From assembly GCF_022682305.1 (NCBI RefSeq), contig NZ_CP093534.1, positions 1 through 20,055 of the forward strand: DNA of 20,055 bases, in the 5' to 3' direction. The stretch comes from Shinella zoogloeoides (GTDB lineage: Bacteria; Pseudomonadota; Alphaproteobacteria; Rhizobiales; Rhizobiaceae). Positions within the stretch are counted from its first letter, which is position 1; each line of letters opens with the position of its first letter. The position numbers were made by a program, and so were the translations under genes. Positions 5,739-12,480 of the stretch are shown in pieces. The notes under the pieces were generated by a model, which was given only the letters and a program-made list of their open reading frames with translations, ran no database searches and was not told the DNA's origin.

Positions 5739-6025
5739 ATCGGTTGCGCCTCCGCGAGCACCTTGGCCCGGAACTTCGGCGGCAGGTCGCCGGGAGTCAG
5801 CAGATCGACGTCAACGCCGAGCAGCGATTTCAGTTCTTCTTCCAAATCGCCCAAGTCCAACAACGTGGCACCGGGCAGCGCATCGACCAACAGGTCGAGG
5901 TCGCTGCCATCCCGGTCGGTGCCATGCAGCACCGAGCCGAAGACGCGCGGGTTCGCGGCGCGAAAGCGGCCTACCGCTTCACGCACTGCGCTTCGCTTCA
6001 TGTCAAGCACAACAGACGGTCGCAT
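5735..6025 (-). CDS. mntA: MntA-like nucleotidyltransferase antitoxin
   Basis: A minimal nucleotidyltransferase of 96 residues. The signature GSX10DXD is complete: GSVLHGTDRDGSDLDLLVD. By analogy with characterised pairs it transfers AMP to the HepT tyrosine and disarms it. The ATG at 6025 is preferred over the one at 6031 because AGAAAGGA lies at normal distance from it and abuts the first. A good promoter (TTGAAA, 17 bp, TATCAT) lies upstream. The end of the protein, PPKFRAKVLAEAQPI, is usual for the family. The stop overlaps the hepT start by 4 bp. Confidence 0.92.
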   Translation of the reverse strand: MRPSVVLDMKRSAVREAVGRFRAANPRVFGSVLHGTDRDGSDLDLLVDALPGATLLDLGDLEEELKSLLGVDVDLLTPGDLPPKFRAKVLAEAQPI

Positions 6026-6055
6026 GCGCATCCTTTCTTATCGAAACTCGTTGAG

Positions 6056-6084
6056 ATGATATGCAATCAAGAATAGAATTTCAA
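6056..6084 (-). promoter_or_regulatory. Sigma-70-type promoter of mntA/hepT
   Basis: On the minus strand TTGAAA (6084-6079) is separated by exactly 17 bp from TATCAT (6061-6056). The expected start of transcription gives a leader of about 25 bases before the mntA ATG at 6025. Confidence 0.7.
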
Positions 6085-6100
6085 GAACTATTTTCGAGAA
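6065..6100 (-). repeat. Three direct repeats over the mntA/hepT promoter
   Basis: On the plus strand the repeats are AATCAAGAA (6065-6073), TTTCAAGAA (6079-6087) and TTTCGAGAA (6092-6100), spaced 14 and 13 bp. They cover the spacer, the -35 box and the region just upstream, so they could be an operator for the toxin-antitoxin complex or a host regulator. Confidence 0.45.
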
Positions 6101-6183
6101 TCGCAATGCCTTGATTCCCGTGCCGCGCCGGTTGCCTTGGCGGGCTTGTCACAAACCTACGTTTTCAAGAAGAAGGAAACCGC

Positions 6184-9150
6184 ATGCCCCGCCGTTCGAT
6201 CCTCTCCGCCGCCGAGCGCGAAAGCCTGCTGGCGTTGCCGGACACCAAGGATGAGTTGATCCGTCACTACACGTTCAGCGAAAGCGACCTCTCCATCATC
6301 CGGCAGCGGCGCGGCCCGGCCAATCGGCTGGGCTTCGCGGTGCAGCTCTGCTACCTGCGCTTTCCCGGCGTCATCCTTGGCGCTGATGAGCCACCGTTCC
6401 CGCCATTGCTGAGACTGGTCGCCAACCAGCTCAAGGTCGGCATCGAAAGCTGGGACGAGTACGGGCAGCGTGAGCAGACCCGACGCGAGCACCTGGTCGA
6501 GCTGCAAACGGTGTTCGGCTTCCAGCCGTTCACGATTGGCCACTACCGGCAGGCTGTCCAGTTGCTGACCGAGCTGGCCATGCAAACCGACAAGGGCATC
6601 GTGCTGGCCAGAGCCTTGATCGAGCACCTGCGGCGGCAGTCGGTCATTGTGCCCGCCCTCAACGCCGTCGAGCGGGCGAGCGCCGAAGCGATTACCCGCG
6701 CCAACCGGCGTCTCTACGACGCCTTGGCTGAGCCGCTGACGGACGTGCATCGCCGTCGCCTCGACGATCTGCTCAAGCGCCGCGACAACGGCAAGACGAC
6801 GTGGCTGGCCTGGCTGCGGCAATCCCCGGTCAAACCGAACTCGCGGCACATGCTGGAACACATCGAACGCCTCAAGGCGTGGCAGGCGCTCGACCTGCCC
6901 TCCGGCATCGAGCGGCTGGTTCACCAGAACCGGCTGCTCAAGATCGCCCGCGAGGGCGGCCAGATGACGCCCGCCGACCTGGCGAAGTTCGAGCCGCAGC
7001 GGCGTTACGCGACCCTGGTGGCGCTCGCCATCGAGGGCATGGCCACCGTCACCGACGAAATCATCGACCTGCATGACCGCATCCTGGGCAAGCTGTTCAA
7101 TGCCGCCAAGAACAAGCATCAGCAGCAGTTCCAGGCATCCGGCAAGGCGATCAATGCCAAGGTGCGGCTGTTCGGGCGCATCGGCCAGGCGCTGATCGAG
7201 GCCAAGCAAGCGGGCCGCGATCCGTTCGCCGCCATCGAGGCCGTCATGTCCTGGGATGCTTTCGCCGAGAGCGTCACCGAAGCGCAGCGGCTCGCGCAAC
7301 CCGAGGACTTCGATTTCCTGCACCGCATCGGCGAGAGCTACGCCACGCTGCGCCGCTACGCGCCGGAATTTCTCGACGTGCTCAAGTTGCGGGCCGCGCC
7401 CGCCGCCAAGGACGTACTCGACGCCATCGAGGTGCTGCGCAGCATGAACAGCGACAACGCCCGCAAGGTGCCCACCGACGCGCCGACCGAGTTCATCAAG
7501 CCGCGCTGGCAGAAGCTGGTGATGACCGACACCGGCATCGACCGGCGCTACTACGAACTGTGCGCGCTGTCGGAGCTGAAGAACGCGCTGCGCTCCGGCG
7601 ACATCTGGGTGCAAGGCTCGCGCCAGTTCAAGGACTTCGAGGACTACCTGGTGCCGCCCGCGAAATTCGCCAGCCTCAAGCAGGCCAGCGAATTGCCGCT
7701 GGCCGTGGCCACCGATTGCGACCAGTACCTGCATGACCGGCTGACGCTGCTGGAAACGCAGCTCGCCACCGTCAACCGCATGGCGCTGGCCAACGAGCTG
7801 CCGGACGCCATCATCACGGAGTCGGGCCTGAAGATCACGCCGCTCGATGCGGCGGTGCCCGATACCGCACAGGCCCTGATCGACCAGACGGCGATGATCC
7901 TACCGCACGTCAAGATCACCGAATTGCTGCTGGAGGTAGACGAATGGACGGGCTTCACCCGGCACTTCGCCCACCTGAAGTCAGGCGACCTGGCCAAGGA
8001 CAAAAACCTGTTGCTGACCACGATCCTCGCCGACGCGATCAACCTGGGCCTGACCAAGATGGCGGAATCGTGCCCCGGCACGACCTACGCCAAGCTGGCC
8101 TGGCTGCAAGCCTGGCACATCCGCGACGAAACCTACGGGGCGGCACTGGCCGAGCTGGTCAACGCGCAGTTCCGACATCCCTTCGCCGAGCATTGGGGCG
8201 ACGGCACCACGTCATCGTCGGACGGCCAGAACTTCCGCACCGGCAGCAAGGCCGAGAGCACCGGCCACATCAATCCGAAATACGGCAGCAGCCCAGGGCG
8301 GACGTTCTACACCCATATCTCCGACCAGTACGCGCCGTTCCACACCAAGGTCGTGAACGTCGGCGTGCGCGACTCGACCTACGTGCTCGACGGCCTGCTG
8401 TATCACGAATCCGACCTGCGGATCGAGGAGCACTACACCGACACGGCAGGGTTCACGGACCACGTCTTCGCGTTGATGCACCTGCTGGGCTTCCGCTTCG
8501 CCCCGCGCATTCGTGACCTGGGCGACACCAAGCTCTACATCCCGAAGGGCGATGCCACCTACGAGGCGTTGAAACCGATGATCGGCGGCACGCTCAACAT
8601 CAAGCACGTCCGCGCCCATTGGGATGAAATCCTGCGGATGGCCACCTCGATCAAGCAGGGCACGGCGACGGCCTCGCTGATGCTCAGGAAGCTTGGCAGC
8701 TACCCGCGCCAGAACGGCCTGGCCGTCGCCCTGCGTGAGCTGGGACGCATCGAGCGCACACTGTTCATCCTGGACTGGCTGCAAAGCGTCGAGCTGCGCC
8801 GCCGCGTGCATGCCGGGCTGAACAAAGGCGAGGCGCGCAACGCGCTGGCCCGCGCCGTGTTCTTCAACCGCCTGGGGGAAATCCGCGACCGCAGCTTCGA
8901 GCAGCAGCGCTACCGGGCCAGCGGCCTCAACCTGGTGACGGCGGCCATCGTGCTATGGAACACGGTCTATCTGGAGCGGGCCGCGAACGCCTTGCGTGGC
9001 CACGGTCAAGCCGTCGATGACGGCCTGTTGCAGTACCTGTCGCCGCTCGGCTGGGAGCACATCAACCTGACCGGCGATTACCTCTGGCGCAGCAGCGCCA
9101 AGATCGGCGCGGGCAAGTTCAGGCCGCTACGGCCGCTGCAACCGGCTTAG
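6184..9150 (+). CDS. tnpA: Tn1 transposase TnpA (Tn3 family)
   Basis: A full-length 988-residue Tn3-family transposase that cuts the transposon ends and joins them to the target in replicative transposition. The DDE residues can be placed at Asp680 ([10 protein letters not shown]), Asp753 ([15 protein letters not shown]) and Glu883 ([15 protein letters not shown]). The N-terminus ([20 protein letters not shown]) is the family's DNA-binding start. GAAGGA lies 6 bp before the ATG. The stop codon is inside the right inverted repeat, as usual for the family. It is divergent from mntA/hepT, with about 150 bp between them. No frameshift or missing residue is seen, so it is probably active. Confidence 0.97.
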   Translation: MPRRSILSAAERESLLALPDTKDELIRHYTFSESDLSIIRQRRGPANRLGFAVQLCYLRFPGVILGADEPPFPPLLRLVANQLKVGIESWDEYGQREQTRREHLVELQTVFGFQPFTIGHYRQAVQLLTELAMQTDKGIVLARALIEHLRRQSVIVPALNAVERASAEAITRANRRLYDALAEPLTDVHRRRLDDLLKRRDNGKTTWLAWLRQSPVKPNSRHMLEHIERLKAWQALDLPSGIERLVHQNRLLKIAREGGQMTPADLAKFEPQRRYATLVALAIEGMATVTDEIIDLHDRILGKLFNAAKNKHQQQFQASGKAINAKVRLFGRIGQALIEAKQAGRDPFAAIEAVMSWDAFAESVTEAQRLAQPEDFDFLHRIGESYATLRRYAPEFLDVLKLRAAPAAKDVLDAIEVLRSMNSDNARKVPTDAPTEFIKPRWQKLVMTDTGIDRRYYELCALSELKNALRSGDIWVQGSRQFKDFEDYLVPPAKFASLKQASELPLAVATDCDQYLHDRLTLLETQLATVNRMALANELPDAIITESGLKITPLDAAVPDTAQALIDQTAMILPHVKITELLLEVDEWTGFTRHFAHLKSGDLAKDKNLLLTTILADAINLGLTKMAESCPGTTYAKLAWLQAWHIRDETYGAALAELVNAQFRHPFAEHWGDGTTSSSDGQNFRTGSKAESTGHINPKYGSSPGRTFYTHISDQYAPFHTKVVNVGVRDSTYVLDGLLYHESDLRIEEHYTDTAGFTDHVFALMHLLGFRFAPRIRDLGDTKLYIPKGDATYEALKPMIGGTLNIKHVRAHWDEILRMATSIKQGTATASLMLRKLGSYPRQNGLAVALRELGRIERTLFILDWLQSVELRRRVHAGLNKGEARNALARAVFFNRLGEIRDRSFEQQRYRASGLNLVTAAIVLWNTVYLERAANALRGHGQAVDDGLLQYLSPLGWEHINLTGDYLWRSSAKIGAGKFRPLRPLQPA

Positions 9151-9183
9151 CGTGCTTTATTTTCCGTTTTCTGAGACGACCCC
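9146..9183 (-). repeat. Tn1 right terminal inverted repeat
   Basis: This is a 38-bp perfect inverted copy of 2729-2766. The tnpA stop lies at its inner edge, and the traG coding frame begins immediately outside it at 9184. Confidence 0.95.
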
Positions 9184-9195
9184 ACCAACAAGGAA

Positions 9196-10503
9196 GTGGC
9201 TCCCCTCACCCGCGCCGATACCGGCCTGCTGATCGGCCGCGATCCAAAATCAAAGCGGCCGCTGCGCTATGACGGCCCGGCCCATCTGCTGACCATGGCA
9301 CCGACGCGCACCGGCAAGGGCGTGGGAACCATCATCCCCAACCTGCTCACCGCCGACCGCTCCGTGATCTGCATCGACCCAAAAGGCGAAAATGCCAAAA
9401 TCGCCGGCCGCGCCCGCCAGCAATTCGGCCCGGTCCATGTCCTCGACCCCTTCGGTGTCACCGGCCAGCCCTCGGCCGCCTTCAATCCTCTCGACCAGCT
9501 CGACCCGGCCGGCCTCGATGTCGCGGAAGATGCAAGCACCTTGGCCGACGCCCTCGTGTTCGATGAACCGGGCATGGCCGGCGAAGCGCATTGGAACGAG
9601 GAAGCCAAGGCGCTCGTTGCCGGCCTGATCCTCCACATTGCCGCCAGCGAGCCGCGCGACAGGCGAAACCTCGCCGCCCTGCGCGAAGCCCTCACCCTCG
9701 CCCCTGAAGCCTTCGCCGCGCTCCTGAAGGACATGCAGGCGTCAACGGCCGCCTCCGGCCTGATCGCCCGCGCCGCAAACCGCCACCTCGGTAAATCCGA
9801 CCGAGAGGCCGCCGGCGTCCTCTCGGCCGCGCAGCGCCATACCCATTTTCTCGACAGCCCGCGCATGGTCGCCGTTCTCGGCCGATCCGATTTCGGCTTT
9901 GCCGATCTCAAGCGCCGCAACGTCTCGGTGTTCCTCGTCCTGCCGCCCGATCGGCTCGCCACCTATTCCCGCTGGCTGCGCCTGCTCGTCTCGCAAAGCC
10001 TGATCGACATGGCCCGCGATCCCGCCAAGCCGGCCGCCCCGGTCCTCTATCTACTGGATGAGTTCGCCGCCCTCGGCCATCTGGCCCCCGTCGAGCGCGC
10101 CATGGGCCTCATGGCCGGCTACGGCGTCCAGCTCTGGCCGATCCTGCAAGACGTTCACCAGCTCCGCGCCACCTATGGGCAACGCGCCGGCACCTTCCTG
10201 TCAAATGCCGGCGTCCTACAAGTGTTCGGCGTCAACGATCACGACAGCGCCCGGCTTGTCTCCGATCTGCTCGGGCAGGAAACCGTTGTGTTCCAGACTA
10301 TGAGCCGGGCGCTCGATTCCGACAAATCCGGCATTTCCTACGGCGAGCAACACACGGCCCGCCCGCTGCTGACCCCCGATGAAGTCCGCAACCTGCCGCA
10401 GCATGTCGAATTGCTGTTCCTCGCCGGGCAACGGCCGATCGTCGCCGGCAAGCTCGCCTATTATGCCGATTCCGAGTTCCGGGGGCTGTATGACGCTCCC
10501 TGA
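9196..10503 (+). CDS. traG: Truncated TraG/VirD4-type coupling protein, copy B
   Basis: This is the soluble ATPase part of a type IV coupling protein that would feed the relaxase-DNA complex into the conjugation pore. Walker A (APTRTGKGVGTIIPNLL, about residue 35) and Walker B (APVLYLLDEFAALGHLAP, about 280) are present. The N-terminal membrane anchor is missing: the frame runs straight into the Tn1 end, with an in-frame TGA at 9172. The GTG at 9196 has no properly spaced Shine-Dalgarno and is only the first available start, so expression is doubtful. Residues 147-435 match copy A (17622-18491) at 274 of 289 positions. No relaxase or other tra gene remains nearby. It is best regarded as a decayed transfer gene. 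Confidence 0.88.
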   Translation: MAPLTRADTGLLIGRDPKSKRPLRYDGPAHLLTMAPTRTGKGVGTIIPNLLTADRSVICIDPKGENAKIAGRARQQFGPVHVLDPFGVTGQPSAAFNPLDQLDPAGLDVAEDASTLADALVFDEPGMAGEAHWNEEAKALVAGLILHIAASEPRDRRNLAALREALTLAPEAFAALLKDMQASTAASGLIARAANRHLGKSDREAAGVLSAAQRHTHFLDSPRMVAVLGRSDFGFADLKRRNVSVFLVLPPDRLATYSRWLRLLVSQSLIDMARDPAKPAAPVLYLLDEFAALGHLAPVERAMGLMAGYGVQLWPILQDVHQLRATYGQRAGTFLSNAGVLQVFGVNDHDSARLVSDLLGQETVVFQTMSRALDSDKSGISYGEQHTARPLLTPDEVRNLPQHVELLFLAGQRPIVAGKLAYYADSEFRGLYDAP

Positions 10504-10519
10504 CGTAACAAGAAGCGGA

Positions 10520-10548
10520 CCCGGCGCTTTGCGCCGGGACTTTGTTAC
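10520..10548 (+). terminator. Terminator after traG copy B
   Basis: The perfect stem CCCGGCGC/GCGCCGGG with loop TTT (10520-10538) is followed by ACTTTGTTAC. It lies 17 bp after the traG stop. A similar hairpin follows traG copy A at 18548. Confidence 0.65.
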
Positions 10549-10630
10549 GAACGGCCCTCCGGCCGGCCCGCTCTCATCATCTAGGGCCGTAGGGACGGCC
10601 GGGGGGCGGGCCACACGCGCAAGCATTAGC

Positions 10631-10648
10631 GTATTTAGCTATTTACGT
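10631..10648. repeat. System-2 partition-type repeat, downstream of parB2
   Basis: GTATTTAGCTATTTACGT occurs here, directly after the parB2 stop, and exactly again at 10975-10992. A diverged copy, GCATATAGCTAAGGACGT, is at 11641-11658. The repeated position beside each gene of the parA2 locus suggests binding sites for its partition proteins. Confidence 0.65.
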
Positions 10649-10649
10649 A

Positions 10650-10946
10650 TCAACGTGCATAAGGCTCGATCGGCGGCAATCCGTGCTGTGCCAGAACGGC
10701 CGAAAGCCCGGCCTCGGCCATCGCCTGAATTGTCGTGCCCTCTGCATCTGCGAGCTGGCGAAGGCGCTGCCAGTCCGATCGCCGGACCTTGACCGTAAGC
10801 GCGACAGTCTCGCCCCCTCCCCTCTTTCGCCTCGGCGTCGGGATTTCCACGGCCGGGCGGTCGTCCTCGATCGCTGCAAGGCTGGTGGCTTCCGCGCCGG
10901 CCCTCGGGCGGGTGAAGGCCGCGAGGCCGGTTGCTTTCTTTGCCAT
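10650..10946 (-). CDS. Partition partner of ParA2 (ribbon-helix-helix type)
   Basis: A 98-residue basic protein in the place where short ParA systems carry their centromere-binding partner. The N-terminus is flexible (MAKKATGLAAFTRPRAGAEA, then PRRKRGGGE). The C-terminal half, VALTVKVRRSDWQRLRQLAD followed by AEGTTIQAMAEAGLSAVLAQ, has a strand and two helices like a ribbon-helix-helix dimer. AAGGAG precedes the ATG by 8 bp. It is second in the parA2-parB2 array, 36 bp after parA2, with an 18-bp repeat in the gap and another after the stop. By analogy with ParG-type proteins it should bind these repeats, repress the operon and stimulate ParA2. Sequence similarity to the partner of ParA1 is low. 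Confidence 0.75.
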   Translation of the reverse strand: MAKKATGLAAFTRPRAGAEATSLAAIEDDRPAVEIPTPRRKRGGGETVALTVKVRRSDWQRLRQLADAEGTTIQAMAEAGLSAVLAQHGLPPIEPYAR

Positions 10947-10974
10947 AGGTTTCGCTCCTTCAATACGCTCTTAC

Positions 10975-10992
10975 GTATTTAGCTATTTACGT
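10975..10992. repeat. System-2 partition-type repeat, between parA2 and parB2
   Basis: This is an exact copy of the 18-mer GTATTTAGCTATTTACGT found at 10631-10648. It fills the short gap between parA2 and parB2 and overlaps the parA2 3' end. Confidence 0.65.
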
Positions 10993-11606
10993 TCTAAGGC
11001 GTCCTTGATCCACGCCCACAAAGCCCGGATTTCCTCGGCTGCCCTGCCCTCGGCCTCAAACTCCGTCACGGCGCTGCCGGTCGTGACGGCGCGGGCGAAC
11101 GCGCGCCGGTCGGTAATCTCGCCGGGGACGATCGGCAGGCCGTAGGCTTCCAGCGCCGCGCGCGTCTCCCCGATCTCGGGCGCGCGGAACGGGCAGGCGG
11201 ACAGGACGAACGCACCGCGCACCTTCGCGGCCGTCACGATCTCGACGGCGGCCGGGACCGCAGCGAGGTCAAACGCGGAAGGTCGGACCGGAATCAAGAC
11301 CAGCTCCGACCTTCGGGCTATCTGGCCGGCCGCCGGGGCGGCATGGGGCGGGGCGTCCACTACTGCCAAGGTCATACCCTCGCCCTCGGCCGCCCTAAGC
11401 GCGGCGTCCAACTCCCCGGCCTGCGCCGTGGCGACGATCGGCGTTCCGGCTTCCCGCGCGCTCGCCCATGCGGTCGCGCTTTCCTGTGGGTCCGCGTCGA
11501 TGACGCAAACCCGTTCGCCGGTCGCCTCGGCCGCCACGGCGGTATGAACCGAAAGCGTGGTTTTTCCGCTCCCGCCCTTCTGGCTCAAAAACGCAATGAC
11601 GTTCAT
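10983..11606 (-). CDS. parA: Second ParA-type partition ATPase
   Basis: A complete 207-residue ParA/MinD-like ATPase. It begins MNVIAFLSQKGGSGKTTLSV with the deviant Walker A at residues 10-17, then CVIDADPQESATAW and LAVVDAPPHAAPAAG. It ends in RRAFARAVTTGSAVTEFEAE, GRAAEEI and a short helix. It is the same length and design as ParA1 but clearly different in sequence. AAGAAGGA lies before the ATG at 11606. Upstream are a perfect AATACGTATT palindrome and a diverged 18-mer repeat, which suggests autoregulation. The order is ParD/ParE, parA2, parB2, all on the minus strand. Two non-identical ParA systems on one 20-kb plasmid indicate a fusion of two replicons. Confidence 0.95.
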   Translation of the reverse strand: MNVIAFLSQKGGSGKTTLSVHTAVAAEATGERVCVIDADPQESATAWASAREAGTPIVATAQAGELDAALRAAEGEGMTLAVVDAPPHAAPAAGQIARRSELVLIPVRPSAFDLAAVPAAVEIVTAAKVRGAFVLSACPFRAPEIGETRAALEAYGLPIVPGEITDRRAFARAVTTGSAVTEFEAEGRAAEEIRALWAWIKDALERK

Positions 11607-11627
11607 GCGTCAATCCTTCTTTGCGTG

Positions 11628-11667
11628 AATACGTATTAAAGCATATAGCTAAGGACGTTAATACGTC
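11628..11667. repeat. System-2 repeats upstream of parA2
   Basis: It contains the perfect palindrome AATACGTATT (11628-11637, repeated at 12338-12347), the diverged 18-mer GCATATAGCTAAGGACGT (11641-11658), and GACGT/ACGTC arms (11654-11667). It occupies the gap between the ParE gene and parA2 and probably holds the parA2 promoter and operator. Confidence 0.65.
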
Positions 11668-11673
11668 TTTAAG

Positions 11674-11979
11674 TTAGTGCGGCCATTCCTCGGCCGGCCA
11701 GTCCCGCGACGTGTGAATGACGCGCACGATCACGACGCTTTCCCGGCCCGCTACGTCCCGCAGCTCATAGGCGATGATGTAGGGATGACGGGCGAGGGAC
11801 TTTTCATAGGTCCCGCTCACCCGCCCCGGCCGGCCGGTCGCAAATTCGCCGAGCTTGTTCCCGGCGTCCTCGATCGCGTCCACGACCCGTTCGGCGGCGA
11901 ATGGGTTGTCCTCTGCGATATAGCGCAGGATTTCGAGGTTATCCCGCTGCGCCTCAATCGACCAGACAACCGGCCTCAT
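11674..11979 (-). CDS. parE: ParE-family toxin (RelE/ParE superfamily)
   Basis: A 101-residue toxin. It begins MRPVVWSIEAQRDNLEILRY and continues IAEDNPFAAERVVDAIEDAG, the usual ParE two-helix start. The middle GRPGRVSGTYEKSLARHPYI and the end SVVIVRVIHTSRDWPAEEWP are typical strands of the fold, including the conserved HTSRDWP ending. Characterised ParE proteins poison DNA gyrase, whereas some relatives act otherwise, so the target is not certain here. The start overlaps the antitoxin stop by 4 bp. Its stop is 67 bp before parA2, with system-2 repeats between. Confidence 0.92.
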   Translation of the reverse strand: MRPVVWSIEAQRDNLEILRYIAEDNPFAAERVVDAIEDAGNKLGEFATGRPGRVSGTYEKSLARHPYIIAYELRDVAGRESVVIVRVIHTSRDWPAEEWPH

Positions 11980-12245
11980 CCGCGCGCGGCTTTCCGGCGC
12001 TTCGCTTCCTCGATAACCTCACGCATTTCCGCGACGGCCTGCGCATGAGGGATCACTCGGCCGGCCGCCGCATCAGCCATGCCGCGCTTGATACCGTCGA
12101 TGATTTCAAGCTCGCGATCGACATAGGCGGCGACGGCCTCGCCGGCGAGGAAGGATTTGCTTCGCTGCGTGTCGTTCGCGATCCGGTCGAGCTTTTCTTT
12201 CACATCGGCCCTAACCCGAATCGTCATGGTGGTGCTGGCGGTCAT
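11976..12245 (-). CDS. parD: ParD/RHH-type antitoxin
   Basis: An 89-residue antitoxin partner of the ParE-like toxin. The N-terminus TTMTIRVRADVKEKLDRIAN, then DTQRSKSFLAGEAVAAYVDR, is a ribbon-helix-helix DNA-binding domain (about residues 6-47). The C-terminal helix (GIKRGMADAAAGRVIPHAQA to the end) is the toxin-binding part. GGAGG lies 7 bp before the ATG. The stop overlaps the toxin start. TGTACACAATTCAACACA upstream of the Shine-Dalgarno has GTGT half-sites and may be the autorepression operator. System-2 partition-type repeats lie about 75 bp upstream of the start codon. Confidence 0.92.
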   Translation of the reverse strand: MTASTTMTIRVRADVKEKLDRIANDTQRSKSFLAGEAVAAYVDRELEIIDGIKRGMADAAAGRVIPHAQAVAEMREVIEEAKRRKAARG

Positions 12246-12321
12246 GGAATCGCCTCCGTGTGTTGAATTGTGTACATCCTAGCACGGTTTCCCAGCCGCC
12301 GCTATCGCCTTCTATCAAGGT

Positions 12322-12356
12322 AATACGTTTACACGTCAATACGTATTAACGTAAAT
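12322..12356. repeat. System-2 repeats upstream of the ParD/ParE genes
   Basis: TACGT occurs repeatedly here: AATACGTTTACACGTC, then the AATACGTATT palindrome (12338-12347) and AACGTAAATAATTA. The 12-bp AATACGTATTAA is shared with the region upstream of parA2. This is the fourth system-2 site and lies outside the toxin-antitoxin pair. Confidence 0.6.
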
Positions 12357-12368
12357 AATTAAGCACCG

Positions 12369-12420
12369 CCCTTGCCCCTCGCTCCCTCTCGAAAGCCCAT
12401 AGGACGCTGGCCGCAGGCGC
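12369..12420. other. Conserved 52-bp non-coding element, copy B
   Basis: This is the gapless partner of 587-638 (44 of 52 identical). It lies upstream of the parA2 locus, just as copy A lies upstream of parA1, and 22 bp before the Tn2 end. Whatever followed it on this backbone (repA in copy A) has been replaced by Tn2. Confidence 0.7.
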
Positions 12421-12442
12421 GAACGGTGCGGATTAGGTGGTG

Positions 12443-12480
12443 GGGGTAGGCGCAGGATACGTGTAAAAACCGGTCACAAG
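12443..12480 (+). repeat. Tn2 left terminal inverted repeat
   Basis: It starts GGGGTAGGCGCAGG and ends ACCGGTCACAAG. It differs from the right end at two positions: its first base, and the C of GGC, which is T on the right. The tnpA stop codon (12476-12474) is inside it. Confidence 0.93.

Larger units (their letters stand above)
2729..9183. mobile_element. Tn1: Tn3-family transposon (Tn21-like ends) carrying HepT/MntA
   Basis: It is bounded by perfect 38-bp inverted repeats (2729-2766 and 9146-9183) that begin GGGGTCGTCTCAG and end ACGCTAAG, typical of the Tn21 side of the Tn3 family. It is 6,455 bp long. From left to right it holds tnpR, three overlapping small genes, a cupin gene and hepT/mntA, all on the minus strand, then tnpA on the plus strand. 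tnpR and tnpA are at opposite ends, unlike standard Tn3 or Tn21. The flanking 5-mers are TGGTT and ACCAA, not a direct repeat, so this is not a simple undisturbed insertion. Confidence 0.93.

Noticed and set aside
6157..7734. 525-codon open frame antisense to Tn1 tnpA
   Set aside because: It is opposite the intact transposase, has low-complexity content and no domain.
2724..9188. Target-site duplication around Tn1 (TGGTT and ACCAA)
   Set aside because: The two 5-mers look related only by complement, not as a direct repeat or as an exact reverse complement, so they are not a duplication.
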